Shown here: piece by piece, positions 1-9,007 of the stretch
Layout of the letters: every line of letters starts with the position of its first letter
Position numbering within the stretch: the first letter of the stretch is position 1
DNA from: Verrucomicrobiia bacterium
GTDB lineage: Bacteria > Verrucomicrobiota > Verrucomicrobiia > Limisphaerales > JADLHS01
Assembly (NCBI GenBank): GCA_026125285.1
Contig: JAHCLO010000050.1
Span: 1-37,312, forward strand
Reading direction: 5' to 3'
DNA: 37,312 bases
Notes under the pieces: generated by a model
Seen by the model: only the letters and a program-made list of their open reading frames with translations
What the model was told of the DNA's origin: nothing
Databases searched by the model: none
Program-made: the position numbers and the translations under genes

Positions 1-28
1 TATATCACATTTTGCCGCTAAGTGACTA

Positions 29-2626
29 ATGATCATGCCCGAAGGCTCGCAAGTCACGTTGCTCGGGGCCACACAGACCGCCGACGGTTATTTTTGGCGG
101 CAGGTGAGCTACGGCGGGCAGGAGGGCTGGGCCGCCAGCCAGTATTTGATCTTTGCCCCGGACGGCAGATCACCCATACCACCCGCAGCACCAATGAGCC
201 TGCGCCAGTTGTTGGCGGACGGGGCCAGCGTGATTCCTGCAGGTGCATTCGTTACGAGCGATGCGGTTGTGCTCGCAAGCACTGCGAGCGGTGCAACGGA
301 AGAACTGTTCACAGTGCAATTTGAAGTGCGGCCCACGGGCACGAGTTTTTCGTCGCCCACGCACAACAGCCGATGGGTGCGAGGCGGCAGTGAAGCGCAG
401 GCCACAATAAGCGGCTTGTCCAATCAGGGCTATCACTGGCGGGCGCGAGTTTTGAATGGAAATGGCGTGGCCAGCCCGTGGGTGGCGTTCAGCGGCAACG
501 CAACCGATTTCGTGGTCAATGCGACTAGGCGGCCTTCGGCGCAGTTTAACTGGAGCCCGCCGCAGGTGTTTACGGACGATCCGGTCCAGTTTACGGCGGA
601 GGCGGCCAGCCAACCAAGCTTTACGTTCCTCTGGGATTTCGGCGGCGGTCAGACGGCCACCGGGCCAACAGCAACGCGGTCGTTCGCTCAAGCCGGATCA
701 GCGAGCGTGACGTTGACGGTCACCGACGCTCAGAACAACCAGTCGATACACACGGAGACGATTGCGATGGTGTCGAAGGAGTTGGTGGAGCGGATCAATC
801 TACTGACACAACTGACTTCGACTTCGCTGGATCAGCTTCTGGCTAAGGCACAGGCGGTGGCTTGGGCGGCGGATGAATTCAAGACCGGCGTTGACACAGC
901 CGCCAGCAAAGTCTGGCTCAGCGCCGTGTTTGAGGCGATGGGCGCCGGGATGAGCTTTCTTGATTACACAAAGTTGGTCGAGTTGACACTGGGAGAGGAG
1001 TTCATTGTTGATGCGTGGAGCGATCTGGTGGCCGAAGCTTCAGAATCGGTGCTCGAAAAGTCCGCCAGAGGCGAGCTTTATTGGAGCATCTACATCCCGG
1101 TCCTCCAATTCAGAATCAACGAAAAGAAGACCTCGATCGAGCAACTTCGCCAGCAGGCTATCACCGCGGTCAGCGCGCTCACTCCCACGCAGGCCGAACG
1201 GCTTGCCCGCAACCTTGAAGCACGGCTCTCCGGGAATACCGCACTGGCTGCGGCTTACGAAATCAAGTCATTACTGCCCGTCACCCTCGAGGAGGAAAAA
1301 TCGGCGCTTGGCCCGGTGGAACTAACCGCCAACTTTGCCCTTACCGGGGCAATCACTTCCCTGACGGGAGGTGCGGGGCTTATTGGAGCCACGCCGTCCA
1401 TGTTGCTCACGGTTTCTTCTTCCGCCGCCCTGGCAAAGGGGGCGCTCGACAAAATGATCATCCTCTCCGAGCAGTCCGCTGATGCGCAGATGTTCACCTG
1501 GAGTGTGGACGTCCTTGGTCAAGCGAGTTTCTTCGCCATCGAAATGATTGCCAACACGGAGAGTGGTTTGACCGCCGTGCGCGACAGCCAGACACCGTCC
1601 ACGCCCGCTGGATCAATGACGGTAGAGCACTTCACCCAAGGGCGGGTGGAACAGTTCTGGTACGGGCCACGATGGGTCGCGGAAACGGCTTATGCGGGAA
1701 TCACGGTGCGCAATACCGGGTCGAGCGCGGCCAAGTATCGCCTGGAAGCGGTTTATCCGGTCACGTTGACAGTTTCAAAAATCTACGGCCTCATTCCGCT
1801 CAATTATGAGTTCACCATCATGCGATTTGAAGACCAGATTCAGTTGAATCCGGGTGAAGTGCGCACTTTCCACATGGACTACCTGCCGGACCAGGTGCTG
1901 GGGCTGAAACAGCCAATCAATTACACACTGACTGCGCGGACAGCGGATGGATCGTACCTAATCGCCGGGGCATCAGTGCCGTTTGGTACCACTTTCCTTG
2001 ATGAGAATGGAAACGTGATTGACCAGAGCCAGCTTCAGGACGTGCTGCTGGCTGGGTCGCTGGCTCAATCCACAATCGTCCAATTCCCGGGATCGAACTT
2101 TTGCAGCCTGAATGTGACTCTCAAGAATCCACTCCCTACGCCGCTGCTCCTCCAAGTGCTGCAGCCGCTGCCGACTGGAACTATAGTCATCGAACCCACC
2201 GCAACATTTACCGGTAACAACCAGTTGTCATGGGACGTGGACTTGCTGCCGAACGAATCCCGACTGCTGCGGGTCGTGCTCGAACAACCAGTTCCGGTGT
2301 CTCCAACGCCTCTGGCCAATACCACGTTCTCGGTTTACGATTCTTTGATCGGGACCTGTACGCAGTTACAGGCAGCTCCGACGGTGATTCAAGTCACAGA
2401 GACGCCACCTCCACAACTCGGAGCTTTTGGCTTTGCTGACGGCGGATTTGACATGGGTTTGTGGACGTTCGTGCCAGGGGTCTATCGTTTGGATGCGACG
2501 ACCAATTTCGACGGCTGGGCGCCGGTGATAACGACGACGAATGTCGCAGGATCGTTTCAGATCAAGGATTTGACGGCTCCGACTCATTCGATGCGCTTCT
2601 ATCGCGCCGGGCGGGTATCTCAGTAA
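29..2626 (+). CDS. Large PKD-domain protein with truncated SH3-like N terminus
   Basis: The frame encodes 865 residues from ATG 29 (a second in-frame ATG lies at 35). Residues about 1-41 look like the second half of a bacterial SH3 domain (GSQVTLLG, YFWRQVSYGGQEGWAASQYL). About 60-163 is fibronectin-III-like. About 170-247 is a PKD domain (FTFLWDFGGG, SASVTLTVTD). The remainder has a helical middle section and beta-rich C-terminal segments with no family I can name. There is no signal peptide at this start, and all three forward frames have a stop within the first 28 bases. The first half of the SH3 fold and any export signal are therefore missing. Either the true start was lost to a frameshift just outside or at the window edge, or this is a 5'-truncated gene. 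The PKD and Fn3-like content suggests an extracellular or surface protein; the function is unknown. Confidence 0.7.
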   Translation: MIMPEGSQVTLLGATQTADGYFWRQVSYGGQEGWAASQYLIFAPDGRSPIPPAAPMSLRQLLADGASVIPAGAFVTSDAVVLASTASGATEELFTVQFEVRPTGTSFSSPTHNSRWVRGGSEAQATISGLSNQGYHWRARVLNGNGVASPWVAFSGNATDFVVNATRRPSAQFNWSPPQVFTDDPVQFTAEAASQPSFTFLWDFGGGQTATGPTATRSFAQAGSASVTLTVTDAQNNQSIHTETIAMVSKELVERINLLTQLTSTSLDQLLAKAQAVAWAADEFKTGVDTAASKVWLSAVFEAMGAGMSFLDYTKLVELTLGEEFIVDAWSDLVAEASESVLEKSARGELYWSIYIPVLQFRINEKKTSIEQLRQQAITAVSALTPTQAERLARNLEARLSGNTALAAAYEIKSLLPVTLEEEKSALGPVELTANFALTGAITSLTGGAGLIGATPSMLLTVSSSAALAKGALDKMIILSEQSADAQMFTWSVDVLGQASFFAIEMIANTESGLTAVRDSQTPSTPAGSMTVEHFTQGRVEQFWYGPRWVAETAYAGITVRNTGSSAAKYRLEAVYPVTLTVSKIYGLIPLNYEFTIMRFEDQIQLNPGEVRTFHMDYLPDQVLGLKQPINYTLTARTADGSYLIAGASVPFGTTFLDENGNVIDQSQLQDVLLAGSLAQSTIVQFPGSNFCSLNVTLKNPLPTPLLLQVLQPLPTGTIVIEPTATFTGNNQLSWDVDLLPNESRLLRVVLEQPVPVSPTPLANTTFSVYDSLIGTCTQLQAAPTVIQVTETPPPQLGAFGFADGGFDMGLWTFVPGVYRLDATTNFDGWAPVITTTNVAGSFQIKDLTAPTHSMRFYRAGRVSQ

Positions 2627-3282
2627 CCACGGAAAGTTCCTCGTTTTTCCGCCGGATTCCCTTGTCGGCGATGGCCTCCGCGGTGCGCGGGACGTGTGGA
2701 GTGGGGGGTGATCCAAGTGAGGCTGCGTTCAGCAAACCTTGCGACACGCATGACAAAATTCTTCCGACTCAAAGTAAACGTTGAGGGATTGCTGTCGGCT
2801 GCGGGTGGGTTGTTGTGTTTGTTCTCGCTCACGGCCTTTCTGGGCCGACTGTGGTGGGGCTTTGATCTGACGACCCATTTCCGCGTCCAGTACTTTACGG
2901 GATTGTTGCTGCTCGCGACGGGCTTTGCCCTCAAGAGGAAGTTTATCGTCGCGGGTGTATTCAGTGGCTTTGCGAGCCTAAACGGCGCGGTGGTTATACC
3001 GTACTGCTACGCCGGAAGGGCATCCGTCCCTGCCGTCAGCCAGACCTTGCGCGTGATGCTGGTGAATGTGCATACCGAGAATCGCCGTGCGGACCTCGTC
3101 GAGCACGCTATCCGCACTCACGACCCGGACCTGGTGGTGTTGCTGGAGGTAAATCATGAGTGGATGAGCCGGTTGAGCGGGGTGCTCGCCCGGTACCCGT
3201 TCGTGCGCCAGGAAATACGCGAGGACAATTTTGGCATCGCTCTCTTGAGCCGACTGCCGCTGGAGAAATCCGAAATTGTGGA

Positions 3283-3290
3283 ACTCGGTG
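3283..3290. repeat. 8-bp target site duplication, left copy
   Basis: ACTCGGTG directly precedes the left inverted repeat of the IS66 element and is repeated exactly at 5809-5816. Eight-base duplications are characteristic of IS66-family insertion. Confidence 0.95.
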
Positions 3291-3311
3291 GTAAGCGGTG
3301 ATTTAGCGACC
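3291..3311 (+). repeat. IS66 terminal inverted repeat, left
   Basis: These 21 bases beginning GTAAGCGGTG are the exact reverse complement of 5788-5808. They form the tnpC-proximal end of the element. Confidence 0.95.
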
Positions 3312-3369
3312 TCCTATCTCAGCGGGAAGGCTGTGATAGGCTGAGGGGTTTTGCGCGGGGCCGATGGGG

Positions 3370-4926
3370 TCAGGCGGCTTGGCGGAGGGACTGCTGGCGC
3401 GCCTTCTTCCAATTCAGCGGCGTCAGTTGACTCAGGTCGTCCTGGTTGGTCATCCGGGGCAGCCGCTCCAGCATTTCCTTCAGATACTCATATGGGTTGA
3501 CCCCGTGCATCCGGCAGTTCTGCACCAGCGTGAACACCGTCGCGTTGCGCGTCCCGGCCTCGTCCGACCCGAAGCACAACCAGTTCTTCTTGCCCACCGC
3601 CGTCGGACGAATCGCATTCTCGACCAAATTATTGTCCGCTTCCACCTCGCCATGCTCGCGGAAGCGTTCCAACACCGGCCATTGGTTCAGCGCATAGCTG
3701 ATCGCCTGGCCCAGCGGGCTTTTGGGCAGATAACGCGGTCGCAGTTTTTCCAGCGCGCGTTTCAGTCGCGCCACCACCATCCGGCTGTGCGAGGCGCGCC
3801 GCGCCTCCCGCGCTCCGGGACCAGCCCGGCTCTCCCGCAACTCAGCCTCCCACCCATATAAGATTCCGATCTGATTCAAGATCCAGCCGGCCACGCCGGG
3901 CGCCTGCTCCCGGGCTTCCCAAAAGCCTCTTCGGGCGTGCGCCCAGCAGCCGAAGAGGGCCACGTCTTTCTTGTCTTTGGCGAACGCGGGATACGCGCTG
4001 TAGCCGTCGCACTGGAGCTTGCCCTTGAAGTCGTTTCCCAGCAGCGAGTCCAGACACGCCGCCGCCCGGCTCGGATGCCATTCATAGACCACGCACTGGC
4101 CCGGCACCAAGGCCGTCCACAGATAACCTTGCGCACATTGGCCCGGCGTTTCCGGCTCGCGATAGCGCACCGGCGTCTCGTCCACCTGCACATACGGACT
4201 GTGTTGCAGTTCCCGCTGGAGGCCGACGACGATGGCCTCCAACAGCACGACGCACTGGCCGACCCAGAGCCCCATTTGCTGGCGGGCGATGAACACGCCC
4301 TGCCGCTGCCAGAAGATCGTTTGCAGCCGGTAGAAGGGAAGGGGGTCGGCGTATTTGCTCACCAGCAAGTGCGCCAGCAAACCCGGCGCGGCCAGGCAGC
4401 GATCCGAGACGCGCACCGGCGCGGACGCCACCACCGGCGGCCGCGAGCGATCATCGGCGCGCACGTATTTGGGCCGGACCGTCTCGCGCCAGAAAAACTT
4501 GGCGGGCTGAAAATCCAACTGCCGGCTGACTTCCTCATCAATCCGCTGCCACTGTTCGGGCTCGGCTTTGACCACGTCGGGCTCGATCACTTCGCGCACC
4601 ACCTCGAGGTTCTCCGGCGTGATGACGCGTTGTGAAGCTTTGCGCTCGCGGCGCGGCGCCGCCATGGCCGGGAGTGATTTTTGCGGCGCGGGTGCGACGG
4701 CCTGCTGCGTCAGTCCGGCGAGGAGCAGTTGCAGTTGGGCCGCGTCCAGTTGCTCGCTCTTGCTGCCGAAGAGGCGCCGGGCCAGCGCGGCGAACTTCTG
4801 GCGCCACCCGGTGAGCTCGCGGCGGGATTCCTCCAGGGACTGTTGCAGGGACGCGTTCTGTGCTTGCAGCAAAGTGACCTGCTGCTGGAGCAGGTAAAGT
4901 TGAGTTTGCAGCGCGGCGACGTCCAT
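3370..4926 (-). CDS. tnpC: IS66 family transposase TnpC
   Basis: This 518-residue protein is the DDE transposase of the element. Residues 1-35 form a Leu/Gln-rich coiled coil, followed by a basic RRLFGSKSEQ segment typical of the family N terminus. The catalytic core is visible: D249 in VQVDETPVRY, D307 in KLQCDGYSAYPAF, and E436 in EADNNLVENAIRPTAVGKKN. The CWAHARRGFWEA motif seen in this family lies between the second D and the E. The length is normal for IS66 TnpC (about 500-550) and no stop or frameshift is seen, so it is probably functional. It is the last gene of the tnpA-tnpB-tnpC operon, 77 nt after tnpB. Confidence 0.97.
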   Translation of the reverse strand: MDVAALQTQLYLLQQQVTLLQAQNASLQQSLEESRRELTGWRQKFAALARRLFGSKSEQLDAAQLQLLLAGLTQQAVAPAPQKSLPAMAAPRRERKASQRVITPENLEVVREVIEPDVVKAEPEQWQRIDEEVSRQLDFQPAKFFWRETVRPKYVRADDRSRPPVVASAPVRVSDRCLAAPGLLAHLLVSKYADPLPFYRLQTIFWQRQGVFIARQQMGLWVGQCVVLLEAIVVGLQRELQHSPYVQVDETPVRYREPETPGQCAQGYLWTALVPGQCVVYEWHPSRAAACLDSLLGNDFKGKLQCDGYSAYPAFAKDKKDVALFGCWAHARRGFWEAREQAPGVAGWILNQIGILYGWEAELRESRAGPGAREARRASHSRMVVARLKRALEKLRPRYLPKSPLGQAISYALNQWPVLERFREHGEVEADNNLVENAIRPTAVGKKNWLCFGSDEAGTRNATVFTLVQNCRMHGVNPYEYLKEMLERLPRMTNQDDLSQLTPLNWKKARQQSLRQAA

Positions 4927-5003
4927 CTGCTTGGAAAGTCAGACTCACATGCGCCGTGACTGTTCAAAACTCTTCTCAAAAATTTTCGCGGTGGCAAAAC
5001 GGT

Positions 5004-5360
5004 TCAGGCCGCGGCCTCATACCACGCGCGCCGCGCGGCGTTTTTGAGTTCGACGCCGTCGAGCAACAACTGCAGGGCCTGTGGGGCGAGTTTGATTTTT
5101 GCGCCCGGCTCGCCCGCGCTTTGCGGCCAGGCAAACGTTCCCTCCTCAAGCCGCTTGGGCAGCACGATCACACCCGTGCCGTCAAAATAGAGAATCTTGA
5201 TCCGGTTGCGCCGGCGGTTGCCGAAGACAAAGAGCGCGCCGCTTTTGGGGTCCTCGCCGAGTTGTTGTTGCGCGGCATTCCAGAGGCCGTTGAAACTCAT
5301 CCGCAGGTCGCACGGCGCGGTGGCGACGAACACCTTGAGCTGCGCGTGGAAGCTCAACAT
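5004..5360 (-). CDS. tnpB: IS66 accessory protein TnpB
   Basis: This 118-residue protein matches the IS66 Orf2/TnpB type: CDLRMSFNGLWNAAQQQL near the N terminus, SGALFVFGNRRRNRIKILYFDGTGVIVLPKRLEEG in the middle (positions about 40-74), and a hydrophobic LAPQALQLLLDG segment near the end. TnpB is required for transposition of IS66-type elements, although its biochemical role is poorly defined. Its ATG overlaps the tnpA stop (the two genes share ATGTTGA), which suggests translational coupling. The length is normal for the family. Confidence 0.96.
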   Translation of the reverse strand: MLSFHAQLKVFVATAPCDLRMSFNGLWNAAQQQLGEDPKSGALFVFGNRRRNRIKILYFDGTGVIVLPKRLEEGTFAWPQSAGEPGAKIKLAPQALQLLLDGVELKNAARRAWYEAAA

Positions 5361-5749
5361 GGGCGGGCGGCGTTGAGGTGCTGGAGCAGTTGCGCCGCCA
5401 GGGCGATCTGACTGGCTGACTCGATCCGCAGCCGGGCCTGGCCGCCCAACTCGACGATCAATGCGTCGGCGTTTGTGGGCGCGGTGAGTTCGACCTGCAC
5501 GAAGGCGGGCGTTGGCTTGAGTTTGGCGCGCTGATGGCGCCAGACCCGTGAGAGAGGCGCGCTCTTTTCGTCTTTGATTGTTCGGAGTCTTCTCTCACGG
5601 GTCCAGCCGCAGAAGGTGGTGTAGTGGAGTCCGTGCCGGCGGGCGAACGCGGCGGCGGAAAGGCCGCTGCGGTCGAACTCCGCCAGCAGTTGAGCGCGCC
5701 TGGCGGCAGTGGTGCGCGCGGCGCGCGCGGGACGATTGGAGGTTCTCAT
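5354..5749 (-). CDS. tnpA: IS66 accessory protein TnpA (helix-turn-helix)
   Basis: This 131-residue first gene of the element has a basic, Arg/Ala-rich N terminus and a helix-turn-helix-like stretch LLAEFDRSGLSAAAFARRHG followed by LHYTTFCGWTRERR. This is the usual arrangement of the small IS66 TnpA protein. The C-terminal half (VELGGQARLRIES) matches the normal family tail. It overlaps tnpB by seven bases. The start lies about 40 nt inside the right inverted repeat, so transcription probably begins within the element end. Confidence 0.94.
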   Translation of the reverse strand: MRTSNRPARAARTTAARRAQLLAEFDRSGLSAAAFARRHGLHYTTFCGWTRERRLRTIKDEKSAPLSRVWRHQRAKLKPTPAFVQVELTAPTNADALIVELGGQARLRIESASQIALAAQLLQHLNAARPC

Positions 5750-5787
5750 TGCCCCGGTTTAACACGCCGCACCAACGCTCAACAGTG

Positions 5788-5808
5788 GGTCGCTAAATCA
5801 CCGCTTAC
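5788..5808 (-). repeat. IS66 terminal inverted repeat, right
   Basis: These 21 bases are the exact reverse complement of the left end (3291-3311). They lie upstream of tnpA. Confidence 0.95.
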
Positions 5809-5816
5809 ACTCGGTG
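5809..5816. repeat. 8-bp target site duplication, right copy
   Basis: ACTCGGTG is identical to 3283-3290. Removing one copy plus the element restores the reading frame of the disrupted host gene. Confidence 0.95.
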
Positions 5817-6283
5817 AAACCGGAGTGCCCAGCGTGACGGCGGAATTCCGTTTTGCCGACCGAACCATCCGAATCCTCGGGACGCATCCCCTCCCGCCTG
5901 CGAACCGTGAGCAATCACGAATGCGCAATCAACAACTTGAAATCATTGCGGAATTCGTTAAAGACCGAGACGGTTCGGTCATCGTCCTCGGGGATTTGAA
6001 TACGACCCCATGGTCGCCTCATTTCCAGAAATTGCTTCGCGATAGCGGGCTGACGGACAGCGCACGTGGCTTTGGTTGGCAAACCACCTGGCCCGCGAGT
6101 TTTTTTTCCACTCCGGATCGCCATTGACCACGCCCTGCTCTCAGAGGACTTGCAGGTGGTTTCCCGATCCGTTGGCCCAAAGGTCGGCTCGGATCATCTG
6201 CCTTTGGTGCTGGACATTGGAGTGGAGTGATCCAATTCCCCGCTTGGCACACCAGCGCCGTGATGAGCACATTCCAAGACATG

Positions 6284-6360
6284 GTAGGGCGCGTCAATCC
6301 GTGCGCGCCGCAATCGGCACAGCGCTTTCCCAACGGCGCGCACGGAGTGACGCGCCCTAC
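6284..6360. repeat. 77-bp palindromic repeat, class A, copy 1
   Basis: The element starts GTAGGGCGCGTCAATCCGTG and ends CACGGAGTGACGCGCCCTAC, so the outer 27 bases of each side can pair into a long hairpin. Two more copies of exactly 77 bp lie at 9166-9242 and 23288-23364. Similarity continues outside the palindrome (CCCCGCAGG, then TTGTCGCGG). The copy lies between the broken EEP gene and the 3' end of the glutaminase-family gene, where it could also stop transcription. Confidence 0.9.
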
Positions 6361-6424
6361 CCATACCCCGCAGGGGCAACGCAGCTTCCTTGTCGCGGTA
6401 CAAGTCGTCGCGTCGTTCCTTCCC

Positions 6425-9007
6425 TTACCGCACTTCCACCACCACCAGCCCGAGATCAATGTATTGCCCGCCGCCGGTCTGGCGGCAGTGAACGGCAATG
6501 ACATTCCGACCGGGCTTCAACGCCGCGTTGCCGGCTTCGTTCAAGGGGAAGGCATCATAACCGGTCACGTAGCCGCTTGCCCGCAGCGCCAGCGTGCCGT
6601 TGAGGTAAATCTCCACGTCCTCGTCGTGATGCAGCCAGAGTTGAAGATTCGCCAGCTTGTCGGCGGGCAACTCGACCTCGCGCCGCAGCCAGATGTCGCG
6701 CGTGTTCCACACCGTGCCGATGACCGCGCCGGGTGTGCCGCGCGTGCCAAAACCGCTTTGGCCTTGCTTCCAGGATGAGTCATCGAATGTAGACCTCACC
6801 CAATCGTCCGCGGGTTTCTCCGTCGTGTAACGCCAGGTTGCAGGCGATTGATCCGCCGCCGGCACCACCATGGTCACTTTCGGCAGCTTTGGAATCGGCG
6901 CCCAGTTGGCGGCTTTCGTTTTGTCGCGACCGGCCCATTTCTGCCACACCGCCTTGTCGTAAAGCAGTTCCGCGAACACCGCGCCCACCACGGGCCGCGC
7001 GGTGAAGCCGACCTTCCGCGCGGTCTTGGTCTCATACCAATCCGTCATCGGCGAGCGATCCGGCGTTTCGTTCAGGAACTTGTAAACCGGATCAATCAAC
7101 GCCTCAAAGTCCGCGCGGGTCCGCGTGAGCGTCGCCGTCCAGGTGATCCAATCGAGCTTGGTGTAATCTCTCCGATTGTCGAGGGGCAGACCGTACTTAT
7201 TTTGGACCTGCTTGTAGAACTGCATTTCTTTGCGCGCGACTTCGGCGGGGAACAGGTTCAAGCCCAGGATACGATCCCAGATGAGATTGTATTTCTGACT
7301 CCACGTGCCGGGACGATCAAACGCCAGCCGGAAATGATCGCCGTCATCGGCTTCCTTCACCCAACGCTGGGCGAACTCGCGCGCGAGCTTCCAATACTCC
7401 GCCGCCTTCGCCTTATCGCCGCGCAAGTCGCAAAGCTTGGCGAATGAACCGAGGCCCATGATGGCCTTCGCACTCAGATTCACGTTGTGCGCGAGGTGGC
7501 CAGCGAAGTCGTCCGTGCAAAGCTGGTTCTCCGGATCAAAACCCTTGGCCTTGAGATATTCGGCCCATTGTTCGAGTTGCTTCCACCAGAGGCCGGCGAA
7601 ATCCGCGTTGCCCTCCATCTCGGCCACGGCGGCCATGAGAATGAGCAGGTTGCCGCTCTCCTCGACGGGCATCTGGTTTTCCTCCGTGCGCTCGCCGCCG
7701 CCATAGACCTGGCCGTTGGCGTGGGGATACGTGCCGAGATCGTGCGGCGCGAAGGGAAACTTCCAGCGCTCGCTCGCCGCGTAATTCATGAACGGCACGA
7801 GGAACGACTTGGCCAGTGTGGGCCCGAACAGCAGGAACTGCGGCGCCATGGGATAAAACACGTCGCTCGTGCCGATGCAGCCGTTGGAATGGTTTTCCTT
7901 GCTGAACTGAAGCGGCTGGCCGTTGGCGTCGGCGACGAACTTGCCCGCGGCGAAACACTGGCGATACGCCAGCGCGCCAATCTTGGCGTACTTCTCCCCG
8001 CCCGCCTTGCGCAAGTCAGCCATGAACTCGGCGTCGAAGGCTTCGCAGCGTTTCTTCAGCGATTCATATTCGGCAGCGGAAGCCTTGAGCAAATCGGCAG
8101 CTTCCCAGCCGTTGCGCCGCCAATACGGACGCAGGTGCTTCTTCATGTACTGAATCGAGAAGATATCGTCGTAGGCGAGCATCAGCCAGCGGGAGACGGG
8201 GCGCGGCCCAAGATCGAAGGAGTCTGAAATCGCAGAAACCTCAATCTCGCTGGCGCTGAGCGGAGTCGAGATAGGCGATGGCGCCGCAGCCTTGCCGACA
8301 ACCCCGGCCATAGTTCCATCCCGAACAGGGCCAACGCTCGTCCGTGTGCTGTCTGGCGCAGCGAGATACAGGTAGCCCCAATCAATGCGGATATCATCGC
8401 CCCGTTTGCCAAGCACAGATTGCTCTATCGAGCCAAGGTTCCCAACTCGTAGTCCCTGCACACTTTCTTGGGAAGCCACCACTTCTTGCCTGGGCTCATT
8501 GACTGCGAGTTCTCCATTGGCTGCGAAACCGAACTGAACTTCGTGTCCCTTTCCATCTAAAACCACAAACTCGTAACTCATGTAAGTTACCGGCCGCGCC
8601 AGCACCTCCAAATCATCCGGCAACGCCGGCGTCATGAACGTGAGCGTCAGCCGCACGCCTTCGCCCTCGAACGTGTAAATCGTCCGCGTCGGCAGCACTT
8701 CGAGATTCGTTTGCGGCAGCGCGGGCACGACGGCGGGTTCTTTGCCCATCAGGCGAAACGGCTTGCCGTCAATCCGCACCAAGCTCGTGAGCCGATGCGG
8801 CTTGCCGGTCCAGTGCGTGGTGTCCACGTCCGTGAGTTTGTCGCCCTGCGACCATACGCTGAAGTACGGGTCGTGCGCCACGAGCGGCACGGCGGGCGGG
8901 CGGAGTGGGGGGAGGTGTTGTTCCGCAGCCGCAAGGCAGTTGAGGTTCAAAGAATTCAACGCGATGCCCAAGAGCACCGCCGAAGCTGCGTTGGTCCATT
9001 TTTGCAT
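6425..9007 (-). CDS. Secreted glutaminase-family (DUF4965/DUF1793-like) protein
   Basis: With ATG 9007 the product is 860 residues and begins with a signal peptide (MQKWTNAASAVLLGIALNSL, cleavage near CLAAAEQ). An ATG at 9031 is the alternative. The N-terminal part (PPAVPLVAHDPYFSVWS, LTDVDTTHWTGKPHRL) and the central part (NHSNGCIGTSDVFYPMAPQF, LGTYPHANGQVYGGG, MPVEESGNLLILMAAVAE) match the large family annotated as glutaminase A or DUF4965/DUF5127/DUF1793 proteins, with a toroid-like alpha core. After about residue 720 a separate beta domain follows (DDWVRSTFDDSSWKQGQSGF, LWLHHDEDVEIYLNG), resembling a galactose-binding-like module. The substrate is uncertain: the family name comes from fungal glutaminase, but many bacterial members look like secreted glycan-related hydrolases. 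It is probably extracytoplasmic. Confidence 0.9.
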   Translation of the reverse strand: MQKWTNAASAVLLGIALNSLNLNCLAAAEQHLPPLRPPAVPLVAHDPYFSVWSQGDKLTDVDTTHWTGKPHRLTSLVRIDGKPFRLMGKEPAVVPALPQTNLEVLPTRTIYTFEGEGVRLTLTFMTPALPDDLEVLARPVTYMSYEFVVLDGKGHEVQFGFAANGELAVNEPRQEVVASQESVQGLRVGNLGSIEQSVLGKRGDDIRIDWGYLYLAAPDSTRTSVGPVRDGTMAGVVGKAAAPSPISTPLSASEIEVSAISDSFDLGPRPVSRWLMLAYDDIFSIQYMKKHLRPYWRRNGWEAADLLKASAAEYESLKKRCEAFDAEFMADLRKAGGEKYAKIGALAYRQCFAAGKFVADANGQPLQFSKENHSNGCIGTSDVFYPMAPQFLLFGPTLAKSFLVPFMNYAASERWKFPFAPHDLGTYPHANGQVYGGGERTEENQMPVEESGNLLILMAAVAEMEGNADFAGLWWKQLEQWAEYLKAKGFDPENQLCTDDFAGHLAHNVNLSAKAIMGLGSFAKLCDLRGDKAKAAEYWKLAREFAQRWVKEADDGDHFRLAFDRPGTWSQKYNLIWDRILGLNLFPAEVARKEMQFYKQVQNKYGLPLDNRRDYTKLDWITWTATLTRTRADFEALIDPVYKFLNETPDRSPMTDWYETKTARKVGFTARPVVGAVFAELLYDKAVWQKWAGRDKTKAANWAPIPKLPKVTMVVPAADQSPATWRYTTEKPADDWVRSTFDDSSWKQGQSGFGTRGTPGAVIGTVWNTRDIWLRREVELPADKLANLQLWLHHDEDVEIYLNGTLALRASGYVTGYDAFPLNEAGNAALKPGRNVIAVHCRQTGGGQYIDLGLVVVEVR

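Larger units (their letters stand above)
3291..5808 (-). mobile_element. Complete IS66-family insertion sequence (2518 bp)
   Basis: The element is bounded by perfect 21-bp terminal inverted repeats (3291-3311 and 5788-5808, outer bases GTAAGCGGTGATTTAGCGAC) and by an 8-bp target duplication ACTCGGTG on each side. It carries the three-gene IS66 set on the minus strand in the order tnpA, tnpB, tnpC. All three frames are open, the ends match perfectly and the duplication is intact, so the insertion looks recent and possibly still active. It interrupts an endonuclease/exonuclease/phosphatase-family gene. Confidence 0.97.
2750..6230 (+). pseudogene. Endonuclease/exonuclease/phosphatase-family membrane protein, disrupted by IS66
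   Basis: The 5' part (ATG 2750 to 3290) encodes hydrophobic N-terminal segments, then the start of an EEP-superfamily domain (LRVMLVNVHTENR, DPDLVVLLEVNHEWM, FGIALLSRLPL). The frame then enters an IS66 element and stops at once. After the element, from 5817, the same domain resumes in register once one target duplication is removed (ELGETGVPSVTAEFRF). It carries ILGTHPLPP and VIVLGDLNTTPWSPHF. A second lesion lies at a T8 run (6100-6107). As written the frame ends at a TGA in 6125-6127; with seven T it reads on through IDHALLS and GSDHLPLVLDI to TGA 6228-6230. The rebuilt gene would encode about 317 residues with the metal-binding and catalytic Asn, Glu, Asp and His motifs of the family present. 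The substrate is unknown. An upstream in-frame ATG at 2696 exists, but 2750 fits the membrane segment better. Confidence 0.85.
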
